The notes beneath the pieces were generated by a model. It had not been told where the DNA came from and did not search any database. It was given only the letters and a program-made list of their open reading frames with translations. A stretch of 64,000 bases of DNA from Tenebrionibacter intestinalis (GTDB lineage: Bacteria > Pseudomonadota > Gammaproteobacteria > Enterobacterales > Enterobacteriaceae). Of the stretch, positions 49,759-60,505 are shown piece by piece. Position 1 is the stretch's first letter, and the number at the start of each line of letters is the position of its first letter. The stretch lies in contig NZ_JAEPBH010000011.1 of assembly GCF_016632365.1 (NCBI RefSeq), positions 30,116 to 94,115 on the forward strand. Reading direction: 5' to 3'. The position numbers and the translations under genes are program-made.

Positions 49759-50709
49759 ATGCTCACAATTCTGACCCGGCTATTTCCGCTCTGGGCACTG
49801 CTGCTTTCTGCGCTGGCCTGGTTTATGCCGCCTGCGTTTATATCTGTAGCCCCCCACGTCAGTACGCTACTGATGCTGGTTATGTTTGGTATGGGCGTCC
49901 ACCTTAATATCAACGATTTTAAGCGGGTGCTCTCACGCCCTGCGCCGGTCGCGGCCTGTACTTTTCTGCACTATCTGATTATGCCGCTTACCGCCTGGGT
50001 ATTAGCGCGCATGTTTAACATGCCGTCTGACTTAGCGGCGGGCATGGTACTGGTCGGCAGCGTTGCCAGTGGCACAGCCTCCAATGTCATGATTTATCTG
50101 GCAAAAGGCGACGTGGCGCTGTCTGTGACTATTTCAGCCGTTTCCACGCTGGTGGGCGTTTTTGCCACACCATTGCTGACGCGGCTGTATGTTGATGCGC
50201 ATATTCAGGTAGAGGTGCTGAGTATGCTGATGAGCATCCTGAAAATTGTGGTCATTCCTATTGGGCTGGGGCTCACCATACACCACCTTTTCCCACGCGC
50301 GGTAAAAGCGGTTGAGCCTTTTTTACCCGCTTTTTCGATGGCCTGCATTCTCGCTATCATCAGCGCCGTGGTCGCAGGCAGCGCAGATCGCATCGCTTCC
50401 GTCGGATCGGTGGTGTTTATCGCGGTGATATTACACAACGGTATCGGCCTTATCAGCGGCTACTGGGGTGGAAGGCTTTTCGGCTTTGACGAATCTACCT
50501 GCCGCACGCTGGCTATTGAAGTCGGCATGCAAAACTCCGGGCTTGCCGCCGCGCTTGGCAAAATCTATTTTTCCCCGCTCGCCGCCCTCCCCGGCGCATT
50601 ATTCTCCGTCTGGCATAACCTGTCCGGCTCGCTACTGGCAGGCTACTGGTCCGGCAAACCGATAAGAAAGAACACGACACACGCTGATATAAGTTCACCA
50701 AGTACCTGA
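49759..50709 (+). CDS. Bile acid:sodium symporter family transporter (PanS-like)
   Basis: A 316-residue inner-membrane protein of the BASS family with nine to ten hydrophobic segments. Family marks include [10 protein letters not shown] near 39, [16 protein letters not shown] near 95 (the GxxPGGxxSN-like motif, here with ASGTASN) and [14 protein letters not shown] near 254. Salmonella PanS transports ketopantoate/pantoate; the similarity suggests an organic-acid substrate but does not fix it. CAAGGA lies upstream of the ATG. It stands alone between the QseBC-like pair and the decayed yjbB. Confidence 0.85.
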   Translation: MLTILTRLFPLWALLLSALAWFMPPAFISVAPHVSTLLMLVMFGMGVHLNINDFKRVLSRPAPVAACTFLHYLIMPLTAWVLARMFNMPSDLAAGMVLVGSVASGTASNVMIYLAKGDVALSVTISAVSTLVGVFATPLLTRLYVDAHIQVEVLSMLMSILKIVVIPIGLGLTIHHLFPRAVKAVEPFLPAFSMACILAIISAVVAGSADRIASVGSVVFIAVILHNGIGLISGYWGGRLFGFDESTCRTLAIEVGMQNSGLAAALGKIYFSPLAALPGALFSVWHNLSGSLLAGYWSGKPIRKNTTHADISSPST

Positions 50710-50737
50710 CCCGCCATTCGGTAAACCGACAAACGCG

Positions 50738-50775
50738 GCCGGGCATGCCTGTTCACTGAACATGTCTGACCCGGC
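50738..50775 (+). terminator. Hairpin after the PanS-like gene
   Basis: Nested arms GCCGGG...CCCGGC and TGTTCA-C-TGAACA form a long imperfect stem 28 bases after the stop. No T run follows, so it may be a Rho-linked or mRNA 3'-end structure instead of a classic terminator. Confidence 0.45.
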
Positions 50776-50883
50776 GCTATCGTGCATTATCCCCCTTTGA
50801 ATTCAGGCCTGACGGTGAGCGCGCTGCGCACCAGCGTATTGCGAATTCGGCAAGCCGGACGAGCAGGATTTATGCCCGGATAA

Positions 50884-51378
50884 CTAACGACGGGGTATCG
50901 CCTGATATTCGTCGCGCGCGTTATCATTGTCTGGCTGCTCCAGAATACCGTAAGCGGCGGCGAAAAATAGCGAATTAAGGCGCTATGGGCGCGGGCAAAA
51001 CGCCGGTTTAGCAGGCAAAGCAGCTTACTGCGGCGCAGGCGGCGCGCGGCTCTGTTTGTGTTCCAGGAGAAAGATAACGCCGATAAAAATCAACAGCGGC
51101 GACAACCACGATAAATCAAAGCTCAGGATTCGCGCCGTCAGCGCGGGCGTGAGCGCCGCCAGGCCCTGAGCAGCGAACGACGCCATCAGCATCCTCGTGG
51201 CATTGCTGCTCTGAACCAGCGCCGTAACGCCAGTGCCGGCACAGTCTTTTTTTCACGCTATGACTAAGAACGGTGCGCAGACGCGCACCAAAAACACGCA
51301 TGACGCCGGTACGCACAATATGCGTACCCCATATCAACAGTACAACGGCAAAAAGCAGAAGCAAATGTATTAACGCAG
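50884..51378 (-). pseudogene. yjbB: Remnant of yjbB (Na+/phosphate cotransporter family)
   Basis: On the minus strand 51378-51240 still reads like the YjbB N terminus (LLIWGTHIVRTGVMRVFGAR). A frameshift follows near 51240, after which the next frame reads CAGTGVTALVQSSNAT and on through LSFDLSWLSPLLIFIGVIF to a stop at 51025. A short in-frame block is missing after LTPAL. Further down 50982-50884 reads RLNSLFFAAAYGILEQPD and a stop, the YjbB C terminus. The middle of the gene (about 1.1 kb of some 1.6 kb) is gone and the start ATG is lost. The position next to metH is that of E. coli yjbB. Confidence 0.88.
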
Positions 51379-51616
51379 GTTCCCCTTATCGCTTTTCCGG
51401 GAATAACGACAACCTGGGCAGGTTTGCCCACAGCGGCGTAACAGGCAGGAGCAGAAGGATCCGACGCAAAATACTGAAGATAAGTATAAGACGTTACGCG
51501 ACAAAAAGCGGCAGAACGCCACACAGGCGACCTGAAGCGGCTGACAAACGTCGGGCCGAATACTTTCAGCCCGGAATGTCTGAAAAATAAAAAAGCAAAA
51601 TCAGGCGAATAGTCAC

Positions 51617-51799
51617 AAAGCGGACCAACCTCATCCTGTCGCTGTCAGGATGGATGAAATACAATAAAAGACGAGGAAAATCAAAGCATTGATTTTCACC
51701 TGCTTACTACAAAGAAGGAAAAATCCCGTTTTTTCCTTCTTTGTCAACAATCTGAAAGCGGACAAAAAACCCTTTTTGACCGCTTTGTCATCAATCTCA
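51617..51799 (-). repeat. Multi-hairpin intergenic repeat, copy B
   Basis: The core 51644-51756 pairs with 22961-23073. Read on the minus strand (the metH strand) it is AGATTGATGACAAAG plus a hairpin (AAAGCGG...CCGCTTT, 51755-51786), then AGATTGTTGACAAAG plus a hairpin (CAAAGAAGGAAAAA with TTTTTTCCTTCTTTG, 51709-51743). A perfect GAAAATCA-N6-TGATTTTC hairpin follows (51675-51696), then CATCCTG with CAGGATG (51632-51652). AAAGCGGAC occurs on both sides of the core (51617 and 51755). It starts about 100 bases after the metH stop. Confidence 0.8.
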
Positions 51800-51853
51800 G
51801 GTCGCTATCCCGGCGTCCTGGAATGACAGAAAAAGTGCAATAGCGGCGGCGCG

Positions 51854-54800
51854 CTAATCGGCATCATAACCCAGGTTCGGCGCCAACCAGCGTTCAACCT
51901 CGGAAAGGCTCATACCTTTACGCTGCGCATACTCCTGAACCTGATCGCGCTGAATCTGCGCCACGGCAAAGTATTTACTGTCGGGATGGCTGAAATACCA
52001 GCCCGACACTGACGCCCCCGGCCACATCGCAAAGGATTCCGTCAGCCTCATACCTGTGTGTTTTTCCACATCCAGCAGTTGCCAGATAGCGGCTTTCTCG
52101 GTGTGATCCGGGCAGGCCGGGTAACCCGGCGCCGGGCGGATGCCCTGATAATTTTCACGGATCAGCTCCTCATTACTGAGGTTTTCATCAGGCGCATAGC
52201 CCCACAGCGCCTTGCGCACCCGTTCATGGAGATATTCCGCAAAGGCTTCCGCCAGGCGATCGGCAACGGCTTTAACCATAATTTTGTTGTAATCATCGTG
52301 CTGCGCGTCAAACGCCTGCGCCAGCGCATCTTCCTCCAGCCCGCCGGTCACGGCGAACGCGCCAAGGTAATCGGCCTTGCCGCTGCGCTTCGGCGCCACA
52401 AAATCCGCCAGACAATAATTAGCAAAACCCGCTTTTTCCGTTTGCTGGCGCAGGTGACGGCTCACCGCCAATACGTGAGTTCGGGTTTCGTCGCGGTAGA
52501 TTTCAATATCATCCCCTACGCTGTTAGCCGCAAAAAGCCCCACTACGCCGCGCGGCGTGAGCAACTTTTGCGCGTTGAGCCTGTCAAGCATGGCGTTGGC
52601 GTCATCAAACAGGCGCTGCGCCTCTTCACCCACCACCTCATCAGTTAAGATGCGCGGATATTTACCTGCCAACGACCAGGTCATAAAAAACGGTGTCCAG
52701 TCGATATAGTTACGCAGCGTTTCGATACTGGCGCAGACCGCTTCGACACCGAGGCGATGCGCCGCCGGGGGAGTATAGCGGCTCCAGTCAAAGGCCATAC
52801 CGTTTGCCCGCGCGGCCTGCAAGGTCACCGGCGGCGTACGCGGTTTTTTGCGTCCGTGCTGCTCACGCGCCACAACGTACTCACGCCGTGTACGGGCCAC
52901 GAAATCATCCCGCTGCGTCTCAGACAGCAGCGACGAGACCACGCCTACCGTACGCGAAGCGTTTTGCACATATACCGTTGGGCCGCTGTAGTTCTGTTCG
53001 ATTTTTACGGCCGTATGCGCCTTAGAAGTGGTCGCGCCGCCAATCAACAGCGGTAGGGTAAAGCCCTGACGTTCCATCTCTTTTGCTACATTGACCATTT
53101 CATCCAGCGATGGCGTTATCAGGCCAGACAGCCCAATAATGTCAGCATTATGCTCTTTTGCCGCCTTCAGAATGGCATCGCACGGCACCATTACGCCCAG
53201 ATCGATAATCTCGTAGTTATTACACTGCAATACTACGCCAACGATATTTTTGCCGATATCGTGCACGTCCCCTTTTACCGTCGCCAGCACAATTTTGCCA
53301 TTGCTCTGGCCCTGCGCCTTGCTGGCTTCAATAAACGGCTCCAGATACGCCACCGCCTGCTTCATTACGCGCGCGGACTTCACGACCTGCGGCAAAAACA
53401 TTTTCCCCTCGCCAAACAAGTCGCCTACCACGTTCATGCCGTCCATCAGCGGCCCTTCTATCACCTCAATCGGGCGTGTCGCCTGCTGGCGCGCCTCTTC
53501 CGTATCCTGCGCAATAAACTCTGTAATGCCCTTCACCAGCGAGTATTCAAGGCGTTTTTTGACTTCCCAACTGCGCCATTCGGCCTGCTGAGCGCAGGCG
53601 GCCTCATCAGATTTGCTGCCGCGATATTTTTCCGCCAGCGCCAGCAAGCGCTCGGTGCCGTCATCGCGGCGATTAAGAATGACGTCCTCTACCGCATCGC
53701 GCAGCTCAGCGGGTAAATCATCGTAGATAGCCAACTGCCCGGCGTTAACTATCCCCATATCCATGCCATTGCGTATGGCGTAGTAGAGAAAAACCGCGTG
53801 AATAGCTTCACGCACCGGGTCATTGCCGCGAAAAGAGAACGACACATTCGACACGCCGCCGGAAATCAGCGCGTACGGCAGCTCGCGTTTGATGTCCTCG
53901 CAGGCGCCGATAAAGTCCACCGCATAATTGTTGTGTTCATCGATACCGGTTGCGATGGCAAAAATATTCGGGTCAAAAATGATATCTTCCGGCGGGAACC
54001 CCACCTCCTGGGTCAGAATGCGGTAAGCCCGGCGGCAGATCTCGATTTTACGGGCGCGGGTATCGGCCTGACCGTCTTCGTCAAAAGCCATCACCACCAT
54101 CGCCGCGCCATAGCGGCGTACGCGCCTGGCGTGCGCGATAAAGGCCTCAACGCCTTCTTTCATGGAGACAGAATTGACCACGCCTTTACCCTGAATACAT
54201 TTCAGGCCTTTTTCGATAACGTCCCATTTAGAAGAGTCAATCATGACAGGCACGCGGGCGATATCCGGCTCACCGGCAATCAGATTGAGAAAGCGCACCA
54301 TTGCCGCTTCGGCATCGAGCATGCCTTCATCCATATTGATGTCGATTATCTGCGCGCCGTTTTCCACCTGCTGGCGCGCCACGTCCAGCGCTTCGGCATA
54401 TTTTTCTTCTTTAATCAAGCGCTTGAATTTTGCAGAGCCGGTAACATTGGTGCGTTCGCCTACGTTAACAAACAGGCTGTCGGCGCCGATATTAAGCGGT
54501 TCAAGGCCTGCCAGACGGCAGGCTGCCGGTATATCCGGCAGGCGGCGAGGCGCAAGGCCTTCCACCGCTTTACTCATTGCAGCGATATGCTCCGGCGTAG
54601 TGCCGCAGCAGCCGCCGACGATATTCAGAAATCCGGCTTCGGCCCACTCGCGAATCTGCGCGGCCATAGCCTCGGCCTCCAGATCGTACTCCCCAAAAGC
54701 GTTAGGCAGCCCGGCATTTGGGTGCGCGCTAACGTAGCATTGCGCGATACGCGACATCTCCGCTACGTACTGACGCAGCTCATCCGGCCCCAGCGCGCAG

Positions 54801-55543
54801 TTAAGACCAAAGGAGAGCGCATCAGCATGGCGCAGCGAGTTGTAAAATGCTTCTGTAGTCTGGCCTGAGAGGGTGCGCCCTGAAGCATCGGTAATCGTGC
54901 CGGAAATCATTATCGGCAGTTCAACGCCCAGCGCGTCAAATTCGCTTTTTACCGCAAAGATCGCCGCTTTGGCATTAAGAGTGTCGAACACCGTTTCAAT
55001 CAGGAGAAGATCCACACCGCCTTCCACCAGCGCGCGAGTGGATTCGCGGTAAGCTGCGACAAGCTGGTCAAAAGTAATATTGCGAAACGCCGGATCGTTG
55101 ACGTCAGGCGAAATGGAGGCCGTGCGGTTTGTTGGCCCAAGCACGCCCGCAACATAGCGCGGTTTTTCCGGCGTGCGCGCCGTCCATTCATCGGCGCAGG
55201 AACGCGCCAGCTTAGCCGCTTCAAAATTAATCTCTGCCGACAGCGATTCCATGCGGTAATCCGCCATCGCAATCGTCGTCGCGTTAAAGGTATTGGTTTC
55301 AATGATATCCGCGCCAGCTTCGAAGTAGGCGTAATGGATTGCGGCAATAATATCAGGGCGACTTAGCGCCAGCAGGTCGTTATTACCCTTAAGATCGCAG
55401 GGCCAGTCGGCAAAGCGCCCGCCCCGGAAGTCATCTTCTTCCAGACGATAGCTCTGGATCATCGTGCCCATGCCGCCATCCAGCACCAGAATGCGGTCTT
55501 TTAATTGCTGATGCAGTTGCTCTACTTTGCTGCTCACGCTCAC
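51854..55543 (-). CDS. metH: Cobalamin-dependent methionine synthase
   Basis: Transfers methyl from 5-methyltetrahydrofolate to homocysteine via methylcobalamin. It has 1229 residues (E. coli 1227) with four modules: the homocysteine domain (1 to about 350) with zinc Cys pair GGCCGTT near 312, the pterin-binding domain (about 355-640), the B12 domain with the DVHDIG motif (cobalt-ligand His near 761), and the reactivation domain binding S-adenosylmethionine (about 900-1229). It is monocistronic and divergent from iclR. In E. coli MetR activates it; no MetJ box array is apparent upstream. The structured repeat lies downstream. Confidence 0.98.
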   Translation of the reverse strand: MSVSSKVEQLHQQLKDRILVLDGGMGTMIQSYRLEEDDFRGGRFADWPCDLKGNNDLLALSRPDIIAAIHYAYFEAGADIIETNTFNATTIAMADYRMESLSAEINFEAAKLARSCADEWTARTPEKPRYVAGVLGPTNRTASISPDVNDPAFRNITFDQLVAAYRESTRALVEGGVDLLLIETVFDTLNAKAAIFAVKSEFDALGVELPIMISGTITDASGRTLSGQTTEAFYNSLRHADALSFGLNCALGPDELRQYVAEMSRIAQCYVSAHPNAGLPNAFGEYDLEAEAMAAQIREWAEAGFLNIVGGCCGTTPEHIAAMSKAVEGLAPRRLPDIPAACRLAGLEPLNIGADSLFVNVGERTNVTGSAKFKRLIKEEKYAEALDVARQQVENGAQIIDINMDEGMLDAEAAMVRFLNLIAGEPDIARVPVMIDSSKWDVIEKGLKCIQGKGVVNSVSMKEGVEAFIAHARRVRRYGAAMVVMAFDEDGQADTRARKIEICRRAYRILTQEVGFPPEDIIFDPNIFAIATGIDEHNNYAVDFIGACEDIKRELPYALISGGVSNVSFSFRGNDPVREAIHAVFLYYAIRNGMDMGIVNAGQLAIYDDLPAELRDAVEDVILNRRDDGTERLLALAEKYRGSKSDEAACAQQAEWRSWEVKKRLEYSLVKGITEFIAQDTEEARQQATRPIEVIEGPLMDGMNVVGDLFGEGKMFLPQVVKSARVMKQAVAYLEPFIEASKAQGQSNGKIVLATVKGDVHDIGKNIVGVVLQCNNYEIIDLGVMVPCDAILKAAKEHNADIIGLSGLITPSLDEMVNVAKEMERQGFTLPLLIGGATTSKAHTAVKIEQNYSGPTVYVQNASRTVGVVSSLLSETQRDDFVARTRREYVVAREQHGRKKPRTPPVTLQAARANGMAFDWSRYTPPAAHRLGVEAVCASIETLRNYIDWTPFFMTWSLAGKYPRILTDEVVGEEAQRLFDDANAMLDRLNAQKLLTPRGVVGLFAANSVGDDIEIYRDETRTHVLAVSRHLRQQTEKAGFANYCLADFVAPKRSGKADYLGAFAVTGGLEEDALAQAFDAQHDDYNKIMVKAVADRLAEAFAEYLHERVRKALWGYAPDENLSNEELIRENYQGIRPAPGYPACPDHTEKAAIWQLLDVEKHTGMRLTESFAMWPGASVSGWYFSHPDSKYFAVAQIQRDQVQEYAQRKGMSLSEVERWLAPNLGYDAD

Positions 55544-55691
55544 TCCCGACGATGTTAGACAAGGCCAAAAGGCCAGCGGCCCATACTGTCATAAACCGTT
55601 AACGCCGCAAAGATACACAAACGTAACATGAGAGATGTTCACAACACTGCTCCGATGAGTTGTTCCACGGTTGCAATATCGCCAAATAAAA

Positions 55692-55706
55692 CGAAAATTA
55701 TTTCCA
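55692..55706 (+). promoter_or_regulatory. IclR box at the iclR promoter
   Basis: CGAAAATTATTTCCA matches the IclR consensus TGGAAATNATTTCCA with two differences. It lies 23 bases before the chosen iclR ATG, fitting autorepression. Confidence 0.75.
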
Positions 55707-55729
55707 CGATACAGAAAAAGGAATCCATT

Positions 55730-56563
55730 ATGGCTGCCGCCGTTCCTGGCAAACGAGGAAAGAAACCCCGCAATACCGCCACCCCTCCGGCTCCCGCAAC
55801 CGGGCAGGTACAATCCCTTACCCGCGGTCTGAAATTACTGGAATGGATTGCAGAATCTCATAGCAGCGTGGCGCTAACGGAGCTCGCACAGCAGGCCGGG
55901 CTACCCAATTCCACCACGCATCGCCTGTTAACCACCATGCAGCAACTAGGTTTTGTACGCCAGGTGGGTGAGTTGGGGCACTGGTCGATTGGCGCGCATG
56001 CGTTTGTGGTTGGCAGCAGTTTCCTGCAAAGCCGCAATTTGCTGGCCATTGTGCATCCGGTGCTGCGCAAACTCATGGAAGAATCCGGCGAAACGGTCAA
56101 CCTGGCCGTGCTCGATCAAAGCGATCATCAGGCGATTATTATCGATCAGGTGCAGTGCACCCAGTTGATGCGTATGTCGGCCCCCATCGGCGGCAAGCTG
56201 CCGATGCACGCCTCCGGCGCCGGTAAAGCGTTTTTATCACAGCTTGCAGAACCCCAGGTTACCGACCTGCTGCACCGCAAGGGGCTGCACGCCTATACCC
56301 ACGCCACGCTGATTTCGCCGCTGCACCTGAAAGAGGATCTGCTGCAAACTCGCCGCCGCGGCTATGCGTTTGACGACGAAGAACACGCGCTCGGCCTGCG
56401 CTGCATTGCCGCCTGCATTTTTAACGAGCACCGCGAACCGTTTGCCGCAATTTCTATTTCCGGCCCGGTTTCCCGCATTACCGACGATCGCGTCACCGAG
56501 CTGGGCGCGCTGGCAATCAAAGCGGCAAAAGATGTCACGCTTGCCTACGGCGGAACGCGTTAA
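55730..56563 (+). CDS. iclR: Acetate operon repressor IclR
   Basis: Represses aceBAK. Glyoxylate and pyruvate modulate it. From the ATG at 55730 it has 277 residues (E. coli 274) with AAGGA seven bases upstream; an in-frame start at 55628 would run through the IclR box. A basic N-terminal arm precedes the winged helix-turn-helix (about 25-85, LPNSTTHRLLTTMQQ), followed by the effector domain (about 100-270) with MSAPIGGKLPMHASGAGKA. E. coli has arpA between iclR and aceK; it is missing here. Confidence 0.97.
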   Translation: MAAAVPGKRGKKPRNTATPPAPATGQVQSLTRGLKLLEWIAESHSSVALTELAQQAGLPNSTTHRLLTTMQQLGFVRQVGELGHWSIGAHAFVVGSSFLQSRNLLAIVHPVLRKLMEESGETVNLAVLDQSDHQAIIIDQVQCTQLMRMSAPIGGKLPMHASGAGKAFLSQLAEPQVTDLLHRKGLHAYTHATLISPLHLKEDLLQTRRRGYAFDDEEHALGLRCIAACIFNEHREPFAAISISGPVSRITDDRVTELGALAIKAAKDVTLAYGGTR

Positions 56564-57170
56564 TTTTTCCTGATAACGGTATAGCATGCCCGCATCTACA
56601 AAATAAAAAATGAATTCACGATATGGACCGCCGCAGCGGGCGTCCGGGGCCGGTTAATCCGCAATCTGCCGGACGCATGGCCGCTGTTGAAAGCGGCCTG
56701 CGCAGCCTGCCGGCGCGGGTTATAACGAACTTCCCGACCGCATATCCGATACGCTGCGGCTGCGTCGGTTATGACATTACGCTTGACCAGGCTGCGGCCA
56801 CGCACTGCTGATAAGCGTATGCCGCCGGCTGACGAGTAACGAATCCCGCTGGAAATTTACTCCCCACTCCTTACAGGCCACGACCTGTTGCGCTCAACAC
56901 AGCAGTCGCCGCCAGGCTGGGGTTTTGGGCCGACATGCCCGCATCAATGTAGAAGCCCGCCCCATCGCGGCTGCCGGTGACTGGAATAAAAGCCGTCTAC
57001 GCCGCTATCTGGCATTCCGCATATTTGGCGCGCTGCCGGGGGTTCGCAGGCGGGCTGCGTATGTCGGCCATTAAGCGCGACCGGGGGATAAAAGATTTTG
57101 GCGGCATGATGGTAAGGGTTGACTCTTTGTGCTTCGCTGCACCCGTATTTTTCTACGTCGTCCGCTATTT
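56564..57170. other. Intergenic stretch between iclR and aceK
   Basis: This 607-base gap has no convincing gene. It contains GC-rich inverted repeats: GCGTCCGG (56640-56647) with CCGGACGC (56669-56676), and GGCCGCT with AGCGGCC (56678-56697). They resemble REP-like palindromes but do not match a family I can name. On the minus strand around 56870-56985 a short frame reads DGAGFYIDAGMSAQ before a stop, perhaps the tail of a lost dehydrogenase-like gene. This is weak. Confidence 0.5.
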
Positions 57171-58919
57171 TTATACCTGCCCAACGGGCAAAGACCTGCC
57201 GTAGCGCACGCTAAAGCGCTGGTGACTGCGGTAGGCATAAACATCCTCCACATGACCATCTTTTATTCGGGTCTGTAGCGCGCGCCAGTAATCGGCTCGC
57301 AGCAGATCGGCGTGCATCTCCTCAAACAATGGCCCGATGCGCGGATCGGCGCATAGCCAGTGGCGGAATTCCTGCGGGAACACATCACCAGGCGAAACGC
57401 TGTACCACGGCTCGCTCGCCAGCTCATCTTCGGGGTAGCGCGGCGGCGGAATATCGCGGAAATTCACTTCGGTCATGTAGCAGATTTCGTCATAATCGTA
57501 GAACACCACCCGCCCGTGGCGCGTTACGCCAAAATTTTTAAACAGCATATCGCCGGGAAAAATATTGGCGGCAGCAAGCTGTCGAATGGCGTTACCGTAC
57601 TCCTCCACCGCATCGCGCAGCAGTTGGCCATCCACGCTCTCCAGCCAGATATTGAGCGGCACCATACGCCGTTCAATATACAAATGGCGCAGCACGATAC
57701 GCTCGCCAAGATCGGTGATTTTTTCCGGCACTTCTTCACGCAACAGCGCCAACAGCGCCGGGCTAATCTGGCGTTTTTCCAGTACGAAGTTTTCAAACGC
57801 CTGGGTATCCGCCATGCGCCCAACGCGGTCGTGCTCTTTTACCAGTTGATAGCACTCACGCACGCGTTCAGCGCTTACTTCCTTTTGCGGCGCAAAGCGA
57901 TCCTTAATCACCTTAAATACCCGATCGAAACCGGGCAACGTAAAAACCAGCATCACCATGCCGCGGATACCGGGCGCCTCGATAAACTGCTCGTCGGTAG
58001 TGGCGATGTAATGCAGATATTCACGATAACTTTCTGTTTTAGCATGCTTCTGGCAACCAATAGCGCTGTAAAGTTCGGCGGTGGATTTACCCGGTAAAAT
58101 TTCACGCAGCCACTCCACCAGTGCGGCGGGCAACGGCGCGTAAACCATGAAGTAAGAGCGGGCAAAGCCAAATACGATACTCGCATCAGCGTAGGACGTA
58201 AGGCAGGTATCAATAAACAATTCGCCGCCGTCACTGCGATGAATGGGCAACAAAAACGGCAGCGTTCCCTGAGGCAGATTGATTTTCGCCACCAGCCATG
58301 CCGCTTTATTGCGGTAAAACAGTTCGTTGGCCACCTGTAGCCAGGCACAGCGTAAAATATCGTCACCGAAGGTTTCGCGCAGGTGCCCAAGGATATAATC
58401 GACATCACGCGCCAGATCCTGCCAGGGCAGACGCAGCGGCAAATCAGTAAGCGTTTCGGCCAGTAGCTGCGTCCAGCCTCCCGTCGGCCGACGCGCTTTA
58501 CTGAGCGGACGTGGATGCGACAAACGCCGTTGCGCGGGCTGTGAACTGTGGATATACAGCCGCTCGGGCATCAGCGCGCGGTGATCGAACAGGCGGCAAT
58601 AGACGGAGTTGAAAAAACTTTCCGCAATCTCGAAGCGGGGATAATCCGACAGCAGGGCCGTGTAATGCGCCTTTATCCGCAGCAAAAAACCGGCATGCAT
58701 TTTTTTACCTTCGGTAATACAGCGTAGCTGTTCTGCCACCAGGCCAACGTGGTGATCATAAAGATGAATACGCGCCTTCATCGCCTGCTGAACAGCGTGC
58801 CAGTCCGCCTGCTCAAAGCGCTGCTGCGCGCCGGCAGTCACCTCAAGAAAACGACCATACTGGGCATCAAAGCCCTGTAATATAGTTTGCGCAATCAACA
58901 GCTCCAGCCCACGCGACAT
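57171..58919 (-). CDS. aceK: Isocitrate dehydrogenase kinase/phosphatase
   Basis: Phosphorylates and dephosphorylates isocitrate dehydrogenase, sending isocitrate into the glyoxylate shunt during growth on acetate. It has 582 residues (E. coli 578). An N-terminal regulatory helical domain (about 1-310) is followed by a kinase-like domain with [10 protein letters not shown] (near 337) and catalytic [19 protein letters not shown] (near 454-472). It is the last gene of aceBAK. Two hairpins in the aceA-aceK gap probably lower its expression. Confidence 0.97.
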   Translation of the reverse strand: MSRGLELLIAQTILQGFDAQYGRFLEVTAGAQQRFEQADWHAVQQAMKARIHLYDHHVGLVAEQLRCITEGKKMHAGFLLRIKAHYTALLSDYPRFEIAESFFNSVYCRLFDHRALMPERLYIHSSQPAQRRLSHPRPLSKARRPTGGWTQLLAETLTDLPLRLPWQDLARDVDYILGHLRETFGDDILRCAWLQVANELFYRNKAAWLVAKINLPQGTLPFLLPIHRSDGGELFIDTCLTSYADASIVFGFARSYFMVYAPLPAALVEWLREILPGKSTAELYSAIGCQKHAKTESYREYLHYIATTDEQFIEAPGIRGMVMLVFTLPGFDRVFKVIKDRFAPQKEVSAERVRECYQLVKEHDRVGRMADTQAFENFVLEKRQISPALLALLREEVPEKITDLGERIVLRHLYIERRMVPLNIWLESVDGQLLRDAVEEYGNAIRQLAAANIFPGDMLFKNFGVTRHGRVVFYDYDEICYMTEVNFRDIPPPRYPEDELASEPWYSVSPGDVFPQEFRHWLCADPRIGPLFEEMHADLLRADYWRALQTRIKDGHVEDVYAYRSHQRFSVRYGRSLPVGQV

Positions 58920-58956
58920 GGTACGCCCCCTGTGCCAACTTTCCTGTTATATCAGC

Positions 58957-59010
58957 CCCGCCTCGCGTTGGGGCACAAAAGGCGGGACATTGCGCCCCAA
59001 AGCGGGGCGC
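58957..59010 (-). other. Hairpins between aceA and aceK
   Basis: CCCGCC (58957-58962) with GGCGGG (58981-58986), and GCGCCCC (58992-58998) with GGGGCGC (59004-59010), form two GC-rich stems without T runs. In E. coli REP-type structures in this gap cause aceK to be expressed far below aceA. The same role is inferred. Confidence 0.55.
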
Positions 59011-59056
59011 CCGATGACCGCGTTCTGTTTACCTCTTGTGAAAAAAGCGATGGCTA

Positions 59057-60361
59057 TCAGAACTGCGATTCCTCCGTTGAGCCGGTTAGCGCCGTGACGG
59101 ATGACGCGCCGCCCTGAATAATGGTTGTCACATTATCGAAATAGCCGGTGCCCACCTCCTGCTGATGCGACGCAAAGGTGTATCCCGCTTTGCCGGCGGC
59201 AAACTCCGGCTGCTGGACTTTCTCAACATAGTGTCGCATTCCCTCACCCTGCGCATAGGCATGCGCCAGGTCGAACATGTTGAACCACATGCTGTGAATG
59301 CCGGCTAAAGTAATAAACTGGAATTTGTATCCCATCTCAGACAGCGCATCCTGGAAAGTTGCAATGGCGCGGTCATCGAGGTTTTTCTTCCAGTTAAACG
59401 ATGGTGAACAGTTGTAGGCCAACAGCTTACCGGGGTAGCGGGCGTGGATGGCCTCGGCAAAACGTCGTGCCTGGTCAAGATCGGGGGTGGAAGTTTCACA
59501 CCAGACCAAATCGGCGTAGGGCGCGTAGGCCAGACCACGGCTGATGGCCTGCTCTACGCCCGCTCGCGTGCGGAAAAACCCTTCGCCGGTACGCTCACCG
59601 GTGATGAATTCGCTGTCGTAGCTGTCACAGTCGGAAGTAATGAGATCTGCTGCATCCGCATCGGTACGGGCAATCAGCAGCGTTGGTACGCCTGCCACAT
59701 CGGCAGCCAGACGCGCTGCTATCAGCTTCTGTATGGCTTCCTGAGTCGGCACCAGTACCTTGCCTCCCATATGCCCGCATTTTTTCACTGAGGCCAGTTG
59801 GTCTTCAAAATGTACCGCCGCCGCCCCCGCTTCAATCATTGATTTCATCAACTCAAAGGCGTTAAGCACGCCGCCAAATCCCGCTTCGGCATCAGCCACG
59901 ATCGGCAGAAAATAGTCCACGAAACGCGGAGAACCTGGCTCCACGCCTGCGGCCCACTGGATCTGATCCGCCCGGCGAAAAGTATTATTGATGCGCTCCA
60001 CAACCGACGGCACCGAGTTCACCGGGTAGAGCGACTGGTCAGGGTACATGCTGGCGGCAAGGTTAGCGTCAGCCGCTACCTGCCAACCAGACAGATAAAT
60101 AGCTTCAATGCCGGCCTTCGCCTGCTGCAGGGCCTGGCCGCCAGTAAGCGCCCCAAGGCTGTTGATATATCCTTTTTTCGACTCACCGTGTAGAAGCCGC
60201 CACAGTCTGGCCGCGCCCCGCTGCGCCAGCGTGCATTCCGGGTTTACCGAACCTCGCAGTTTTACCACATCTTCAGCGCTGTATGGACGGCGTATGCCCT
60301 CCCAGCGTGGCTGTGTCCACTCTTTTTGTAATGCTTCAATTTGTTGGGTACGGGTTTTCAT
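59057..60361 (-). CDS. aceA: Isocitrate lyase
   Basis: Splits isocitrate into succinate and glyoxylate. It has 434 residues (E. coli 434). The signature [14 protein letters not shown] holds the catalytic cysteine (Cys195 by alignment). The tetramer-forming TIM-like barrel is complete. It lies 144 bases after aceB and 137 before aceK, all in one operon under IclR. Confidence 0.98.
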   Translation of the reverse strand: MKTRTQQIEALQKEWTQPRWEGIRRPYSAEDVVKLRGSVNPECTLAQRGAARLWRLLHGESKKGYINSLGALTGGQALQQAKAGIEAIYLSGWQVAADANLAASMYPDQSLYPVNSVPSVVERINNTFRRADQIQWAAGVEPGSPRFVDYFLPIVADAEAGFGGVLNAFELMKSMIEAGAAAVHFEDQLASVKKCGHMGGKVLVPTQEAIQKLIAARLAADVAGVPTLLIARTDADAADLITSDCDSYDSEFITGERTGEGFFRTRAGVEQAISRGLAYAPYADLVWCETSTPDLDQARRFAEAIHARYPGKLLAYNCSPSFNWKKNLDDRAIATFQDALSEMGYKFQFITLAGIHSMWFNMFDLAHAYAQGEGMRHYVEKVQQPEFAAGKAGYTFASHQQEVGTGYFDNVTTIIQGGASSVTALTGSTEESQF

Positions 60362-60505
60362 GTGCAGATGCTCCCTATTATTCTCCTGGCATTCCAGGCG
60401 ATATTATTAAAGACAGTTTGGTCACAGACCCACGCGCAATAGCAGGTATGCTCTTGCGGTGTATGAACGTTTTGCGCGCGGCCGGACGCCAAATGGCCCG
60501 GGAAA

